The notes below the pieces were generated by a model. The model had not been told where the DNA came from and did not search any database. It was given only the letters and a program-made list of their open reading frames with translations. A DNA stretch of 64,000 nt from Panorpa germanica (taxonomy: Eukaryota > Arthropoda > Insecta > Mecoptera > Panorpidae), in the NCBI GenBank assembly GCA_963678705.1, contig OY783203.1, forward strand, positions 24,968,535-25,032,534. The letters are read 5' to 3'. Shown one piece after another: positions 1-10,404 of the stretch (within the stretch, counting starts at the first letter, position 1; each line of letters begins with the position of its first letter). Position numbers and translations under genes: made by a program.

Positions 1-928
1 ACGAATGCTGCTATCAGACTAACACGTCCACTGATATGAGAAGGGTTCCCACTACACAGTAGTCAGTCATTAATACTTCCGCGCATGCGTAGTTCATGTG
101 TAGTAGCATCAATCTCGTTTACAAATAGCCACACCTCGTATAGCACAGTTTTATGGAAATTAAGACATGATTCACAAGAAAACTACAACTACTACTACTG
201 ATGGATTGTGGAACAACTTGCTTTCTGTAATAATTATGAGTTTGATTCCAGATATTAAATTTATTATAAACAATAACATTGACATATAAACTACACTTTT
301 ACTTTTTGTTTGCAAAATTTGCATCATACATTTTAATTTAATTAACCCATAAGTGAATTTTAAGTAGTTAACACATTTTATATTTTATGTATCTATATAT
401 TCTACGTCTGTGTCAAAAAGGTTGAATAAAACAAAGACTAATAAATAAAAATGAAAAGTAATTTACTGAAGTATTTAATATGTTAAAAACAAATGTTTTT
501 TTTTCTAGCCAAAGCAACACAACAACTTTAATTAATGCTGTAGTTTACTTTAAATTAGCAGCAGACGGTTTGTTTGATATCGTGAATTGAAAATTGTTTG
601 AATTGTTATTTCATGTAAAAACACCGGGCCGGGCCCGGTACTGTGTCTTGTGTCACCTTATTTATTATTGTTAGCTCTTTGACAGTGCAAGCTAAAAATC
701 ATCTCATGCCATTAGGGTAGCCAACTTTCTTAAGTGTCATTGAAGGTCAAAATACTAAAATTGTAAACTATTGTGTTTAGCGGGCAGTTTATTGGTTGTA
801 TATAGGGCAAGTGAAAATATAAGAATGACTTTAATCGTGCAGTGATATATTCTTTTCGAGATCGACGAGAACGGTTAGTCAGCCTGACTAACTACGAATT
901 GTTCAGAAAGGAACTACGTTTTTAATCC
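1..928. other. AT-rich spacer, no gene seen
   Basis: No exon or full element recognised. Two small items stand out. A stretch of about 33 bp at about 150-183 recurs with few changes at about 6349-6381, just upstream of a mariner remnant, so it may be a scrap of the same element family. A 17-bp all-G/C near-palindrome (ACCGGGCCGGGCCCGGT, 623-639) sits in otherwise very AT-rich DNA. Confidence 0.5.
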
Positions 929-1565
929 TTCTATATTATAATGTTTCAACTGTATGTTTATATGTTTATTTGTTTATATGTTTACGCGGTTCGTATGGTA
1001 ACTCGAAACCAGCTCCAGAGATATTTTCAAAGTTTCCTATTTCGTAGAGAAACAAATCCTAAGACTTTTGGCGTCGTCGGATTTTCCCCTGAATTTCCTG
1101 GAAACCCGTAATTTTGGAAAAACTAAAATATTTTTTTTTACTTTTGGCCCTATAACTTTAAATTCATAAAAGATAGAAAGTTGAAATTTGGCATGTGTAT
1201 TACGGTATTTAATGCCAACATTTTTTGAAAATTAGAAATTGAAAAAGTGAGCGTTGAGAAAATTAGGGGGCCCAGTAGGAAACTTTGGAGAAAACTCAAA
1301 TTTTACATTACATAATAATCAAATATATTATTAAAAACAAAATCAAAATTCAAAAACTTTTTTTTGGTTCACGGGGGCGATTTTTGCCGAGGGTAAAAAT
1401 TGGGCTAGAAAGTTGAAACTTTATGTATGGGCTAACTTAACGTTATATGTATAATAAATATGGAACGGGTTAAATATTTAAATTTAAAAAGAGAATTAAA
1501 ATTTGAAATGAAATTCAATTCACACACAAAAGATAGTCGTCGCTAGTGACGGAGATAAACTTTAG
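929..1565 (+). mobile_element. Helitron-like non-autonomous element, copy A
   Basis: First of four related copies of about 620-755 bp. It starts TTCTATATTATAATG where the other three start TCCTATATTATAAT, and it ends near a short palindrome (GTCGTCGCTAGTGAC) followed about 15 bases later by TTTAG and then T. The family consensus (5'-TC, a 3' hairpin, CTAG before a host T) is the known Helitron signature. No Rep/helicase coding is visible. Shared interior landmarks are the segment reading 'gacttttggcgtc', a run near 'aattttaggggcc' and a CACACACAAAAGA box before the hairpin. The assignment to Helitrons rests on the ends, not on a protein. Confidence 0.68.
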
Positions 1566-4500
1566 TATTACTATAGTGTAGTAGCTAAGGTAAAGTTCAA
1601 ATTTTAACCTAAATTAAAATACATACTACATGGCAGACATAACTAATTTTCGTATAGACAATATAGGCATTTTTTTTACTTTTTTTAGGAAGTACTTGAA
1701 AATTTCTTGGAAAAATTACCTTTCTTCTAGCTATCGCGGAAATTTTCGGGCACAAGTACCCTATTTACCCTAAGCACCCTGTTACATTTTTGTTTTACTT
1801 TATTCTTTTTTTCACACATGGAAAAAGATATATTAAAAATAATCTAAGAATTCGCAATATGTAGGGGGCAGGGAGGGCTCCCACCATAATTTGTGCCTAA
1901 GGGCTCACCGATCCAAAAAGCGCCCGTTACAAGATATATTTTTATCTTTATATTTTATACCACAAGCATTTTTGCAATTTAGAGACAACACATTTAGTGA
2001 AATGTTAATTATCGCTTTTTGTAATGAGTTATCTTTCTCAAAATACGAGTATAACGCGATTGCAAAACAACGATGCGTTCACATGCGCTTCAATGTGATT
2101 AATACATCCGCTTATCGAACAATGTATTTTAGTTTCTATCTTTCCCATCTGTTCCATAAATTCCTTACTTATATCGAAGAGAGTTACGTTTTATAACGTC
2201 ACATAACGTCACATATCGTTACATAACTTACGTTTAAATGTGTCTGGTACATAAATGTGACGTAAATCTCTGCGTTTTCAAAATATTCTTATTATTAAAT
2301 TGCAAAATCATTCTGTAAAACAGGGTCCCCTACTAACAAAAAGTTCAAAATAATGAATTCCAGTACAACTGTAGAGTCGTAAATATCTGGATTTTAGTTT
2401 GCCTTGGATTTCTGTCGTTCTGTCTTGGCTGTACGAGTATTTATGTCACGATATTTCTCATAACCTCTTTTGATTACAGAACGAAACTGAAATGAGGTTT
2501 TAACACGATAGAAATAATTTAGTATCGATTATTTTCTACGCTCTAAAAACAGTATGTCTAGTTATAAAAGTTTGTGGTTTTGTTCAAATAACACAACAGC
2601 TTAGGCCAAGTGGTAGGTTCTAGGGTTCCGTCGAAACGTCGGCTCTTAGTGTGCCCAGTGCCCTTCGTCCTTCCTTACGTCCAAGCAGCTACCTTATAAG
2701 TCATATGTCAAACGTACTCGTACTACGTAGTCAAGTTCTACTATCGCATAAACAGTATTTACCTTTTACATAAATTAAATATTTTGCTTTGTAACTTACT
2801 ATAAGAAATCAAGTATACACATCGTGTGTCCTTGATAAAAAAACACCGCGTTTTGTACTTTGGTATCTGAGCAACCAGCAACGCTAACCTGTTCAGTTCA
2901 CAATTGTATGTTGTCGAATTAGCGATAAGAAAATGATAACAAAACAAATCAGACAAAAGTTCAATTTTTTTGAGTTTATCTAATACGTCATGATGCGGAT
3001 CGAAGGTTTTTGTAATTACTATGCCTATGCATTATCGTCAATGGTAATAAGTTTATAAGTTCTGCTTTGTCCATAGTAATTGTTAATCCATTACAAAGAA
3101 ATGTTTAATTGATAACATATTTCAAATTTGTCCTTTGGACGGCAACATCAGATAATATTAAGTATGGCAGGAGGATTTAGATAATTTCTGGATATTGGAC
3201 AAAAATCGTCATCTCATGAAAAAATACATATTAATTAGGTTAGCTGACTGACGAGTTGGTAGCCCAAATATTTAGTGCTTAAATAAAAGTCTGTTAGACT
3301 ACCCATCAGGAATGGGTTATCTGCAAAAAGTAAATAAAATAATTAATAATATTTAATTAACTTCTAGAAAACAAATATTTATGTATAAATATGGAATTTT
3401 AAATAGTGCAATGGTTTGTAATTGCATTCCTGAACTATTATTAATAAATTAGTAACTAATAAAAATGCAAAATATTTGATGTATTTAATATATCTATCTT
3501 CTATTTGTCTTATACTCGTATCTATATTTATTTAAGTTCGTCAGTGACTAAGTTCTCCACCAACGTGTTTTAATGTTTCAAATATTTCAGGAAGATGATT
3601 CCTCAATGGAATGCATAATCACAAAAACCATGTACGATTAATTCTATTTGCATTGAATGCTTTTGGTGATGCCAATACAACATTTTAAAAAATTGAAAAC
3701 ACTGTAAGATTTACTGGTGAAAATCCAAATATCTCCATTACATCATGATAAGTAAGAGTTTTTTACCACTGTATTCAGTAATAGTTTGCATTTGACAACG
3801 ATAATGATCGTGTCCCTTATAGATAATGGAGCTAAGAAAAGCTTAATTTTCACGGACGAAACATCTCATTTCGAAATAGCGTATACGTGTTCAGCAGAAA
3901 AGAATATAAAAAGCAGCTATTATTGTAAACACAATTATTGTGCCAATTATTGTGCAAATTAGACAGAATGCAATGCGGCAAAAATTAGCAGTCTAACAAA
4001 GGGCAACCATAGGAAGAAGCGGAAGAAGCATTTCCATGCCTACTAGTGAATGTCAAAATTCTCCTATTTGCCTGATTTAATAGTGGTAGAATGTTTTTTT
4101 GTAGCGTATACCACAAAGGATAGTGTCTGTACCAACATACAACATTTGAAGTGGCCAAAATTTTGGCAAAATGTTAAATTAAACATGTTTCATTTCAAAC
4201 ATTGCGCACGATGGGTAAGGTAGACAACCCTGGCAAAGGAACTCAACTAAGAACATTTGTAACTGCATGAAATATACGTGAAGGAGAAAAAATGGTAATT
4301 TAAAATCTTAACTGGTAATCGTAAATATTTTTTCCAAAAATCCATAGCAAAATACCTTACAAAATATTTTTGCTTTTAAAACATTGAATAAAGCTAAATT
4401 GTGCACTGCTGTCTTCAAATGTAAAAACTGACTGATTTTGTTAACGGTTTTCTAACGTTTTTCAAAACTGCTAAATAAATGTGTGAATGAATGTACTTGT

Positions 4501-5206
4501 TATCGCGTCTCTTACAACTGCGTTGCATTGTAATTTGTAATGTCTTTTCTCTGGGTAAAAATAACTGCAGCATTTTATTTCGATTTAATGTTGAACAATG
4601 GCATTACGGAGCTGAGGATAATCACCGAATCCTAATGTCCTCACACAGCAATAATAATTCACAAATCAATTATGAATTTCTACAACAAAACTCAAATCCA
4701 AAGATAAGTGCTCATATACATATTTTACATTTAATTCTCTTGGAATATTTCCTATTTGTAATTTCAAAAATGTTGTGTATTTTGAACAGTTTATGAAATC
4801 GTAAAAATTCCAAATATCTGCAATTTCAATATTATGAATATATTTAAAATATAGTCATAGAAATTATTATCGAGTTCTTAGATTACAATTAAAAAATAAT
4901 AAAATAGTTTTGGAAAAGTTGTCAGAATTACATCATATTTTAAGAGGACGTAATATATACAGAGCAGAACAGATGTTACGAATAACCACCGACAGGACAT
5001 GACATATGAAAACAGGAATTCAGTGCTGTATTGGATTTTGTTCATATGATAATAACTTTGAATAGTTATTAGCACTAAAACAATACATACATTTTAAAAT
5101 ACATTTCATTTATAAACAATAATCAAATTGTTCAGACTTTCTCTGCCTTATCTTGTTTTGCGGCCTAGTTACTTTTCGGAAAGATGGCCGCGAAAAGCCG
5201 TATAAC
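1566..5206. other. Long gene-free stretch
   Basis: No supported gene; the open frames here are short and show no domain. A truncated scrap of a SINE 3' end (reading 'agttattagcact') lies at about 5050-5090. A region at about 2600-2650 (CTTAGGCCAAGTGGTAGG) has a tRNA A-box flavour but no convincing B box. Confidence 0.45.
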
Positions 5207-5906
5207 TAGGGTTGCCATAATTTTTTAGAATCAAGTTCGGACGGTCGCGGTTTTTTATTTGTTACTAATTTCATTGAAATGTCGATATTAATTTCAGTTT
5301 TATTTATTGGAGACATCGATAATAATGGATACAAATTGGGCAACTTTCAGTTCTTCTAAAACTTCGGAGAAAATGTATGGTCCAATCACACCTATAGTTA
5401 ATGCTTCTAACTTGATTTTATCTGCACTACACTTTGAGTCATATAGTTTTGCTATTAATTGAGATGTGCAGTCTGAAGCATTGAAGATCCTTTGGGGTTG
5501 GTTCTTGCTTCTTAAAGAAATTTGCATTCCAAGCCATTTGTTCCATTTTTAAAACATTTTTGTGTTATCGGATTGTATGTGATGATTAATATTTATGCTT
5601 GATGTTGAAAATGCTCTTACAAACCGTACATATCATTTTGGTTTTCGAATTTGGTCAGATTTTAATAATAGGTACTCTTTGGACCACACGTACCGAGTAT
5701 ACGACCAAGTGCTCGGTATGTGTGATCCAGCCATAAGTCACAGCGTGTTGTACTGGCGGTGGAGATGCGGATTGTAGTCGGTAGTCCATTAGCAGCGTGC
5801 GAGAATATTAGAAAAATCCGGACATAATTACGAGTCCGGACAAAAATCCGGACATGGTTATCAAATCTGGATAATCCGAACTAAATCCGGACGTATTGTA
5901 AACCTA
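5207..5906. mobile_element. hAT-type DNA transposon remnant with 8-bp target duplication
   Basis: The element is bounded by TAGGGTTGCC on the left and the related inverted end TAGGTTTACA on the right. It is flanked by CGTATAAC (5199-5206) and CGTATATC (5907-5914), an 8-bp target-site duplication with one mismatch, as expected for hAT transposons. Several copies of TCCGGAC/GTCCGGA cluster inside the right end (about 5815-5895) and one near the left end, like subterminal transposase-binding repeats. It encloses a transposase-like fragment on the minus strand. At 700 bp it is an internally deleted relic. Confidence 0.7.
5300..5527 (-). pseudogene. hAT-like transposase fragment
   Basis: A 75-residue open stretch reads ...DCTSQLIAKLYDSK... 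and ...EELKVAQFVSIIIDVSNK. This resembles the start of the catalytic region of insect hAT-family transposases and hAT-derived proteins, where an Asp in a 'xxDxSN' context is part of the acidic triad. Only this piece survives, inside a 700-bp element with hAT-type ends and an 8-bp duplication, which supports the call. It is far shorter than a working transposase of 500-700 residues, so it is non-functional. Identification is from motif memory, without a search. Confidence 0.5.
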
Positions 5907-5914
5907 CGTATATC

Positions 5915-6564
5915 GAATCAATTATTTGGATTCGTACAACAATGCAACTAGTACACTAGTTGATTAAATTGGTGTTTTTGTTTTATTACATATCTAAATA
6001 TTGAGGAGATATAGCAATTAAAAATTCGAATTGTAATTTTAGCGCTACAGATATCGGCCATATTTATGACGTTAGGACAGTTATAGGATTAGGACAGTTA
6101 TATTTCTTATATGTAAAAGACTTCTGTGTTAAGTATGCTATCTCTTTTACGCTCTGTTATATAAACGAGAAGATAACTGACAAGGTAGTGACATTACATG
6201 CATTGGAATTTTCTATAACGTTGGATCACTTTAATAATTAAAGTGAAAAAATGACCATTTTAATTGTTAATATCTCCTAAATTATAGCCAGTTATGAAAA
6301 AAATAATTGGACATTTGAGGTACTGGTAGCCAACTTTATGAATATATTATAACAGTTTTATAGAAATTAAGACATGGTTCACAAACCCATTACGAGGTAC
6401 AACTATTAAATAACGAGACTGACGCCGCTACAGAAGAAATGTGTATGCGCTAAACGCCAGTGCAGCCTTCTCTTTCGAATTCAGTACCTCTTGCTTCTGT
6501 GAAAAAATTAATATAGCCGTAGCATTCGTTTCCATTAAAGTTGTTTTTTTGTTTCGCCTGAAAA
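5915..6564. other. AT-rich spacer
   Basis: No gene seen. About 6349-6381 repeats the segment at about 150-183. This, plus the mariner coding relic that follows, suggests that the right part of the spacer is the 5' non-coding end of a mariner copy. Confidence 0.4.
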
Positions 6565-6790
6565 ATGTTAAGTGTAACAATAGAGCAATGAATTGTTGTG
6601 AAATTTCACATGAAACTTGAAAAACCGCTATTGAAACTTATAATTTATTGAAAGAAGTGTATGGCAATTAATGTTTATCGCGTACACATGTTTTTGAGTG
6701 GTTTAAGCGTTTTCAAGATGGCCGAGAACACTTTCAAGATGATTCGGGTTCAATATATGAAAATTTATCGTGTTCCGAGCATGAGGAAGC
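6565..6790 (+). pseudogene. Mariner transposase N-terminal helix-turn-helix remnant
   Basis: Reading across frames from the ATG at 6565 gives 'EQ*IVVKFHMKLEK', then, after a frame change, 'AIETYNLLKEVYGN*CLSRT' and 'HVFEWFKRFQDGRE'. This matches the N-terminal HTH domain (HTH_48 type) of mariner/SETMAR transposases, whose hallmark is '...ALSRSQVFEWFKRFKDGR...'. At least two in-frame stops and one frameshift are present, and the catalytic D,D34D region does not follow, so this is a dead fragment. It is not the same copy as the mariner at 45-46.5 kb. Confidence 0.65.
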
Positions 6791-7303
6791 TAATACAAAG
6801 ATTGTATTCCATGTTTGCAACATTGATGCCTACGTTAATTTTGTGATACGATGTTCAGATACTGATATTGCAGCGATAATTCTGTGAAACATGCATCATT
6901 TGAAAAATGATAATTCCCACGTGTGTATATACGATCATAGTACATACTAACACTACTCAATCTTACACATTTTGTTCATCAGAAAATAAGTGACATCTGG
7001 TGGCCCTGCGATCTTCGACTATAAGTTTTTAAGATTATATGACCATATTATCAATATTGTCGAATTGCTTGTCGAAGTAATGAACACAAAGACACAGCAG
7101 TCTAATGTCAAACAGATGTATTATCAACCATTTGTATGTAACGATCTACAAAGAACCTACAAAGACATTTCCAAGAAATCTTCAAAATATTTTTTACAGG
7201 GTAGGCTATACATTTTTAAACATTGGATATAATCATGAAATAAAAATATATAGATTTTATTCAAATAAATGTTTATTTCTAAGAACGAAAACATTCTGGA
7301 AAA
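6791..7303. other. Spacer between two mariner relics
   Basis: An 80-codon open frame at 6990-7232 shows no motif and a composition typical of AT-rich non-coding DNA. I do not call it a gene. Confidence 0.35.
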
Positions 7304-8664
7304 TTATTTTCTAAAAATAATATCGTTCAAATAGCCGCCATCTCGGCGCTGGCATTCCTCAAATCTTGTCTTTAGATTTTCAAAAGCTTTTCGATACAAA
7401 GCTCGGGGTATGGTGATAATTTCTTTGGAGGCAATGATTGATGAAATGGCAATGAAATTTCTTTAAGCATAGGTATACTCTCGTAGAAGTTCTAGCAGGT
7501 TACGCCGTCACGCCATCCACGTCACGCCATCCACGTCGCGGCATCCACGTTGCGGCATCCACGTCGCAGCATCCACGTCGCGGCATCCACGTCACGCCAT
7601 TCACGTTGCGGCATCCACGTCGCGCCATCCACGTTGCGGCATCCACGTCGCGCCATCCACGTCGCGCCATCCACGTCGCGGCATCCACGTCACGCCATCC
7701 ACGCGGCATCCACGTCACGCCATCCACGTCGCGGCATCCACGTCGCGCCATCCACGTTGCGGCATCCACGTCGCGGCATCCACGTCGCGGCATCCACGTC
7801 GCGGCATCCACGTTGCGGCATCCACGTCGCGGCATCCACGTCGCGGCATCCATGTCGCGCCATCCACGTCGCGGCATCCACGTCGCGGCATCCACGTCGC
7901 GGCATCCATGTCGCGCCATCCACGTTGCGGCATCCACGTCGCGGCATCCACGTCGCGGCATCCACGTCACGCCATCCACGTCGCGGCATCCACGTTGCGG
8001 CATTCACGTCGTGGCATCCACGTCGCGGCATCCACGTCGCGGCATCCATGTCGCGCCATCCACGTTGCGGCATCCACGTCGCGGCATCCACGTCGCGGCA
8101 TCCACGTCACGCCATCCACGTCGCGGCATCCACGTTGCGGCATTCACGTCGTGGCATCCACGTCGCGGCATCCACGTCGCGGCATCCACGTCGCGGCATC
8201 CACGTCGCGGCATCCACGTCACGGCATCCACGTCGCGGCATCCACGTTGCGGCATCCACGTCGTGGCATCCACGTCGCGGCATCTACGTCGCGGCATCCA
8301 CGTCACGGCATCCACGTCGCGGCATCCACGTCGCGGCATCCACGTCGCGGCATCCACGTCGCGGCATCCACGCCATATTCTTGAAACCAACGAACGCCTA
8401 TAACTGTGGTTGAACAAATTCTCGTAGTATTTTCACATATTCGGTAGAATTAACTGTTACAGAATTACCTCGCGCATTTTAGTAAAGGACGATAATGCTT
8501 TTTGAAGAGATCGTTGCCTAAAACCGCCATGTTTGGAGAATGCAAAAGTCTTTCGTATTTTAAAGTTTTCCCAGCTTCAGAATCTGCAATTTCGTGTAAG
8601 AATCATTGTTTTTGTAAAAATGTTTTACACAGAATCCGCTTTGTTCTCTCGTGAAGCGATCCAT
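7304..8664 (-). pseudogene. Mariner-like transposase relic split by a minisatellite
   Basis: On the minus strand the N-terminal part starts at 8664 (MDRFTREQSGFCVKHFYKNN) and continues with frame breaks through 'NSVTVNSTEYVKILREFVQP' to about 8380. The C-terminal part (about 7325-7500) ends 'RFEECQRRDGGYLNDIIF', with a stop at 7304-7306. Both ends match the insect mariner-like transposases that begin with '...FCVKH(Y/F)YKNNES' and end with '...GGHLxDIIF'. The middle, which should hold the catalytic acidic residues, is replaced by 62 copies of a 14-bp repeat. The outer end near 8745-8780 reads ATTTATTTATGGACCACTGT and may be the terminal repeat; no matching left end was found. Confidence 0.6.
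7506..8370. repeat. 14-bp CpG-rich minisatellite, 62 units
   Basis: The canonical unit is CGTCGCGGCATCCA, with three CpGs per unit. Common variants are CGTCACGCCATCCA, CGTTGCGGCATCCA and CGTCGCGCCATCCA, differing mostly by C/T or G/A changes at CpG sites and a G/C change. Sixty-one units are 14 bp and one (7702-7712) is 11 bp, giving 865 bp. A 140-bp (10-unit) higher-order duplication is present: 7873-8048 equals 8013-8188 without a mismatch. The array is GC-rich inside an AT-rich genome and lies inside a transposase relic. Long stop-free frames on both strands follow from the unit lacking stops, and I do not regard them as genes. Confidence 0.95.
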
Positions 8665-9389
8665 TGTAACAATTTCCAAGAAACGAAGAACCGCGCGTGA
8701 ATGGCCCCGCTCCCCTCATCCGTTCGGAATCACCGCTAGCACGACTACAAAGTGCAAAAATTTATTTATGGACCACTGTAAATAAAAGGGAAAAAAATAA
8801 TTTAAAAAAATTAGAATTTTCTAGCAAATTGAATTTTTGAACTGTTCGCTGTATGAAACTTTTGTACTCATTCTCAAACTATATAAGTCGTATGATGTGG
8901 TGTAAAAAGTTATGTATGTGTTAGTAAAAATAATCATGTGAATTTCACAGAATAGGAATACAGTTAGTCATGGTGGTTCATTGGACGCGAAAATACATTA
9001 TTTATAAGTTTAGCATAATTTACTTTAAGTTGCGTTCTTACGTTGCAAATTTTGTAATTATGTTTAAACATATCTAAATTAAAAGTCTCTAAAATCCTAA
9101 TCAAATTAAAAGCAAATAAAATAATCTAACTAATCGATTAATATGTGTCACACTAGATTATAAAACTTAACTCAGTTCCAAGAAGTGCTTACCTAATGTT
9201 TTGTCCACATCAATGCGACATCTAACATTTGTTGGAGCAAGTTGCATAAACACGTCCATACCGAAGTCACATGTAATTAAATATATCGGCATTTTTTATC
9301 AATAGTACATATTCACTCAGACAGTTTCATCCTGATTAACATTCAGGTCAATTCTTTACATTTGGGTCTAGGTCCACAAAAGAATATGT
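8665..9389. other. Mariner 5' flank and AT-rich spacer
   Basis: Positions 8665-8780 are probably the untranslated end of the mariner-like element just to the left. The rest shows no gene or repeat that I can name. Confidence 0.4.
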
Positions 9390-9850
9390 TCTTTATTTTT
9401 TTTTTTTTTTAATATTTATTTTTATTGCATCAACTATTGGTAGTTATTATCACTTTTAAATCAATATTACATTTTTTATATAAATTTTCTTATAACACAT
9501 AACTTATACATTCTTATTACTTACATTATTATTTCTTTTTTTTCCATATATCAGCTTCTTTCATTATTACATTCCAAATTCCTCCATCGATGCTTCTCCA
9601 ATCACCTCTTCATTCAACGTTCAACATCCGCATCTTTTTTCTATTTCAGCATCTCGATATGGCACAGTAATCGCCTCAACTATGATGTTCCCAATTTCAT
9701 CAAATCTCTTCTAAAGCTGTTCTTTTCTTCTTTTTTCCTTTTTCTATTTTCCTTTACGAATTTTTCTCAATATTCAATATCATTTTTTTCAATATTCATT
9801 TGTATGGTTGCACAGAACCTGATTTTACCAAACCCAGAAAATATATCTTT
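9390..9850 (-). repeat. SINE family body, copy 1 (head missing)
   Basis: On the minus strand this copy shares its whole body with the neighbour at 9851-10404: the 'acccagaaaatat' block in plus reading, a pyrimidine-rich middle, and the terminal block around 'agttattatcact'. It lacks the tRNA-like head because its right end runs directly into the tail of copy 2. Either copy 2 inserted here or copy 1 was truncated at the junction. Confidence 0.6.
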
Positions 9851-10404
9851 ATTTTATTTATTCTTTTATATTTATTTTTAGTGCATAAACTATTGAGAGT
9901 TATTAGCACTTTAAACCAATATATATTACTTATCAACAATTTATAAGACATAATCTATACAATTTATAATTTTCTATTTTTCAGCTTATTTCAAATTCTT
10001 CAATCGTTGCTTCCCTAATAACTTCCTCATCCATCTTTCAAAATCCTCATCTGTTTCTATTTCAACAATAACTGCATCACGATCTGATACAACGTCTCCA
10101 TTATGATGTCACCCATTGCATTCCATGATTCTTTCTTCTATTAGCAGCACTTTTCTTTATTACTGTGTATCACTTTTCCACATGTCTACCAATTGTTTAC
10201 TGCTAATAAAGTCCTCCCAGTGCACAACTTATATTCTTTCAACTATAATCCATTTCTTCTTATATAGCAGTGTTTCATATTCATGATTATGGTTGCACAT
10301 AACCAATTAAATCTGATTGTAACCAAATCCGGATAATAAAACTCTGGCCCGGGGATCGAACCCAGTCAAAGTCAGGCATCAATGCTCTCGCCTACTGTGT
10401 CGTC
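9851..10404 (-). repeat. tRNA-derived SINE, full-length copy
   Basis: Read on the minus strand, it starts GACGACACAGTAGGCGAGAG, which contains an A-box-like motif. A perfect B box, GGTTCGATCC, lies at the complement of 10353-10362. These are the internal RNA polymerase III promoter elements of a tRNA-derived SINE head. A body of about 480 bp follows, and the copy ends in an A/T-rich tail at the left. Other heads occur at about 19905, 26165, 36480, 56815, 57222 and 59196. It moves through a partner LINE, which I cannot identify. Confidence 0.72.

Noticed and set aside
2600-2655. Possible tRNA gene or SINE head (CTTAGGCCAAGTGGTAGG)
   Set aside because: The A box is passable but there is no good B box, no cloverleaf that I could fold and no second copy.
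3590-4300. Region with short transposase-like words (for example 'IFTDETSHFEI' near 3845)
   Set aside because: A single weak resemblance to a DDE block without supporting motifs before or after it; not enough for a call.
7500-8417. Long overlapping open frames on both strands (up to 287 codons)
   Set aside because: They are the frames of a stop-free 14-bp tandem repeat, with no start context, no non-repeat domain and no splice structure.
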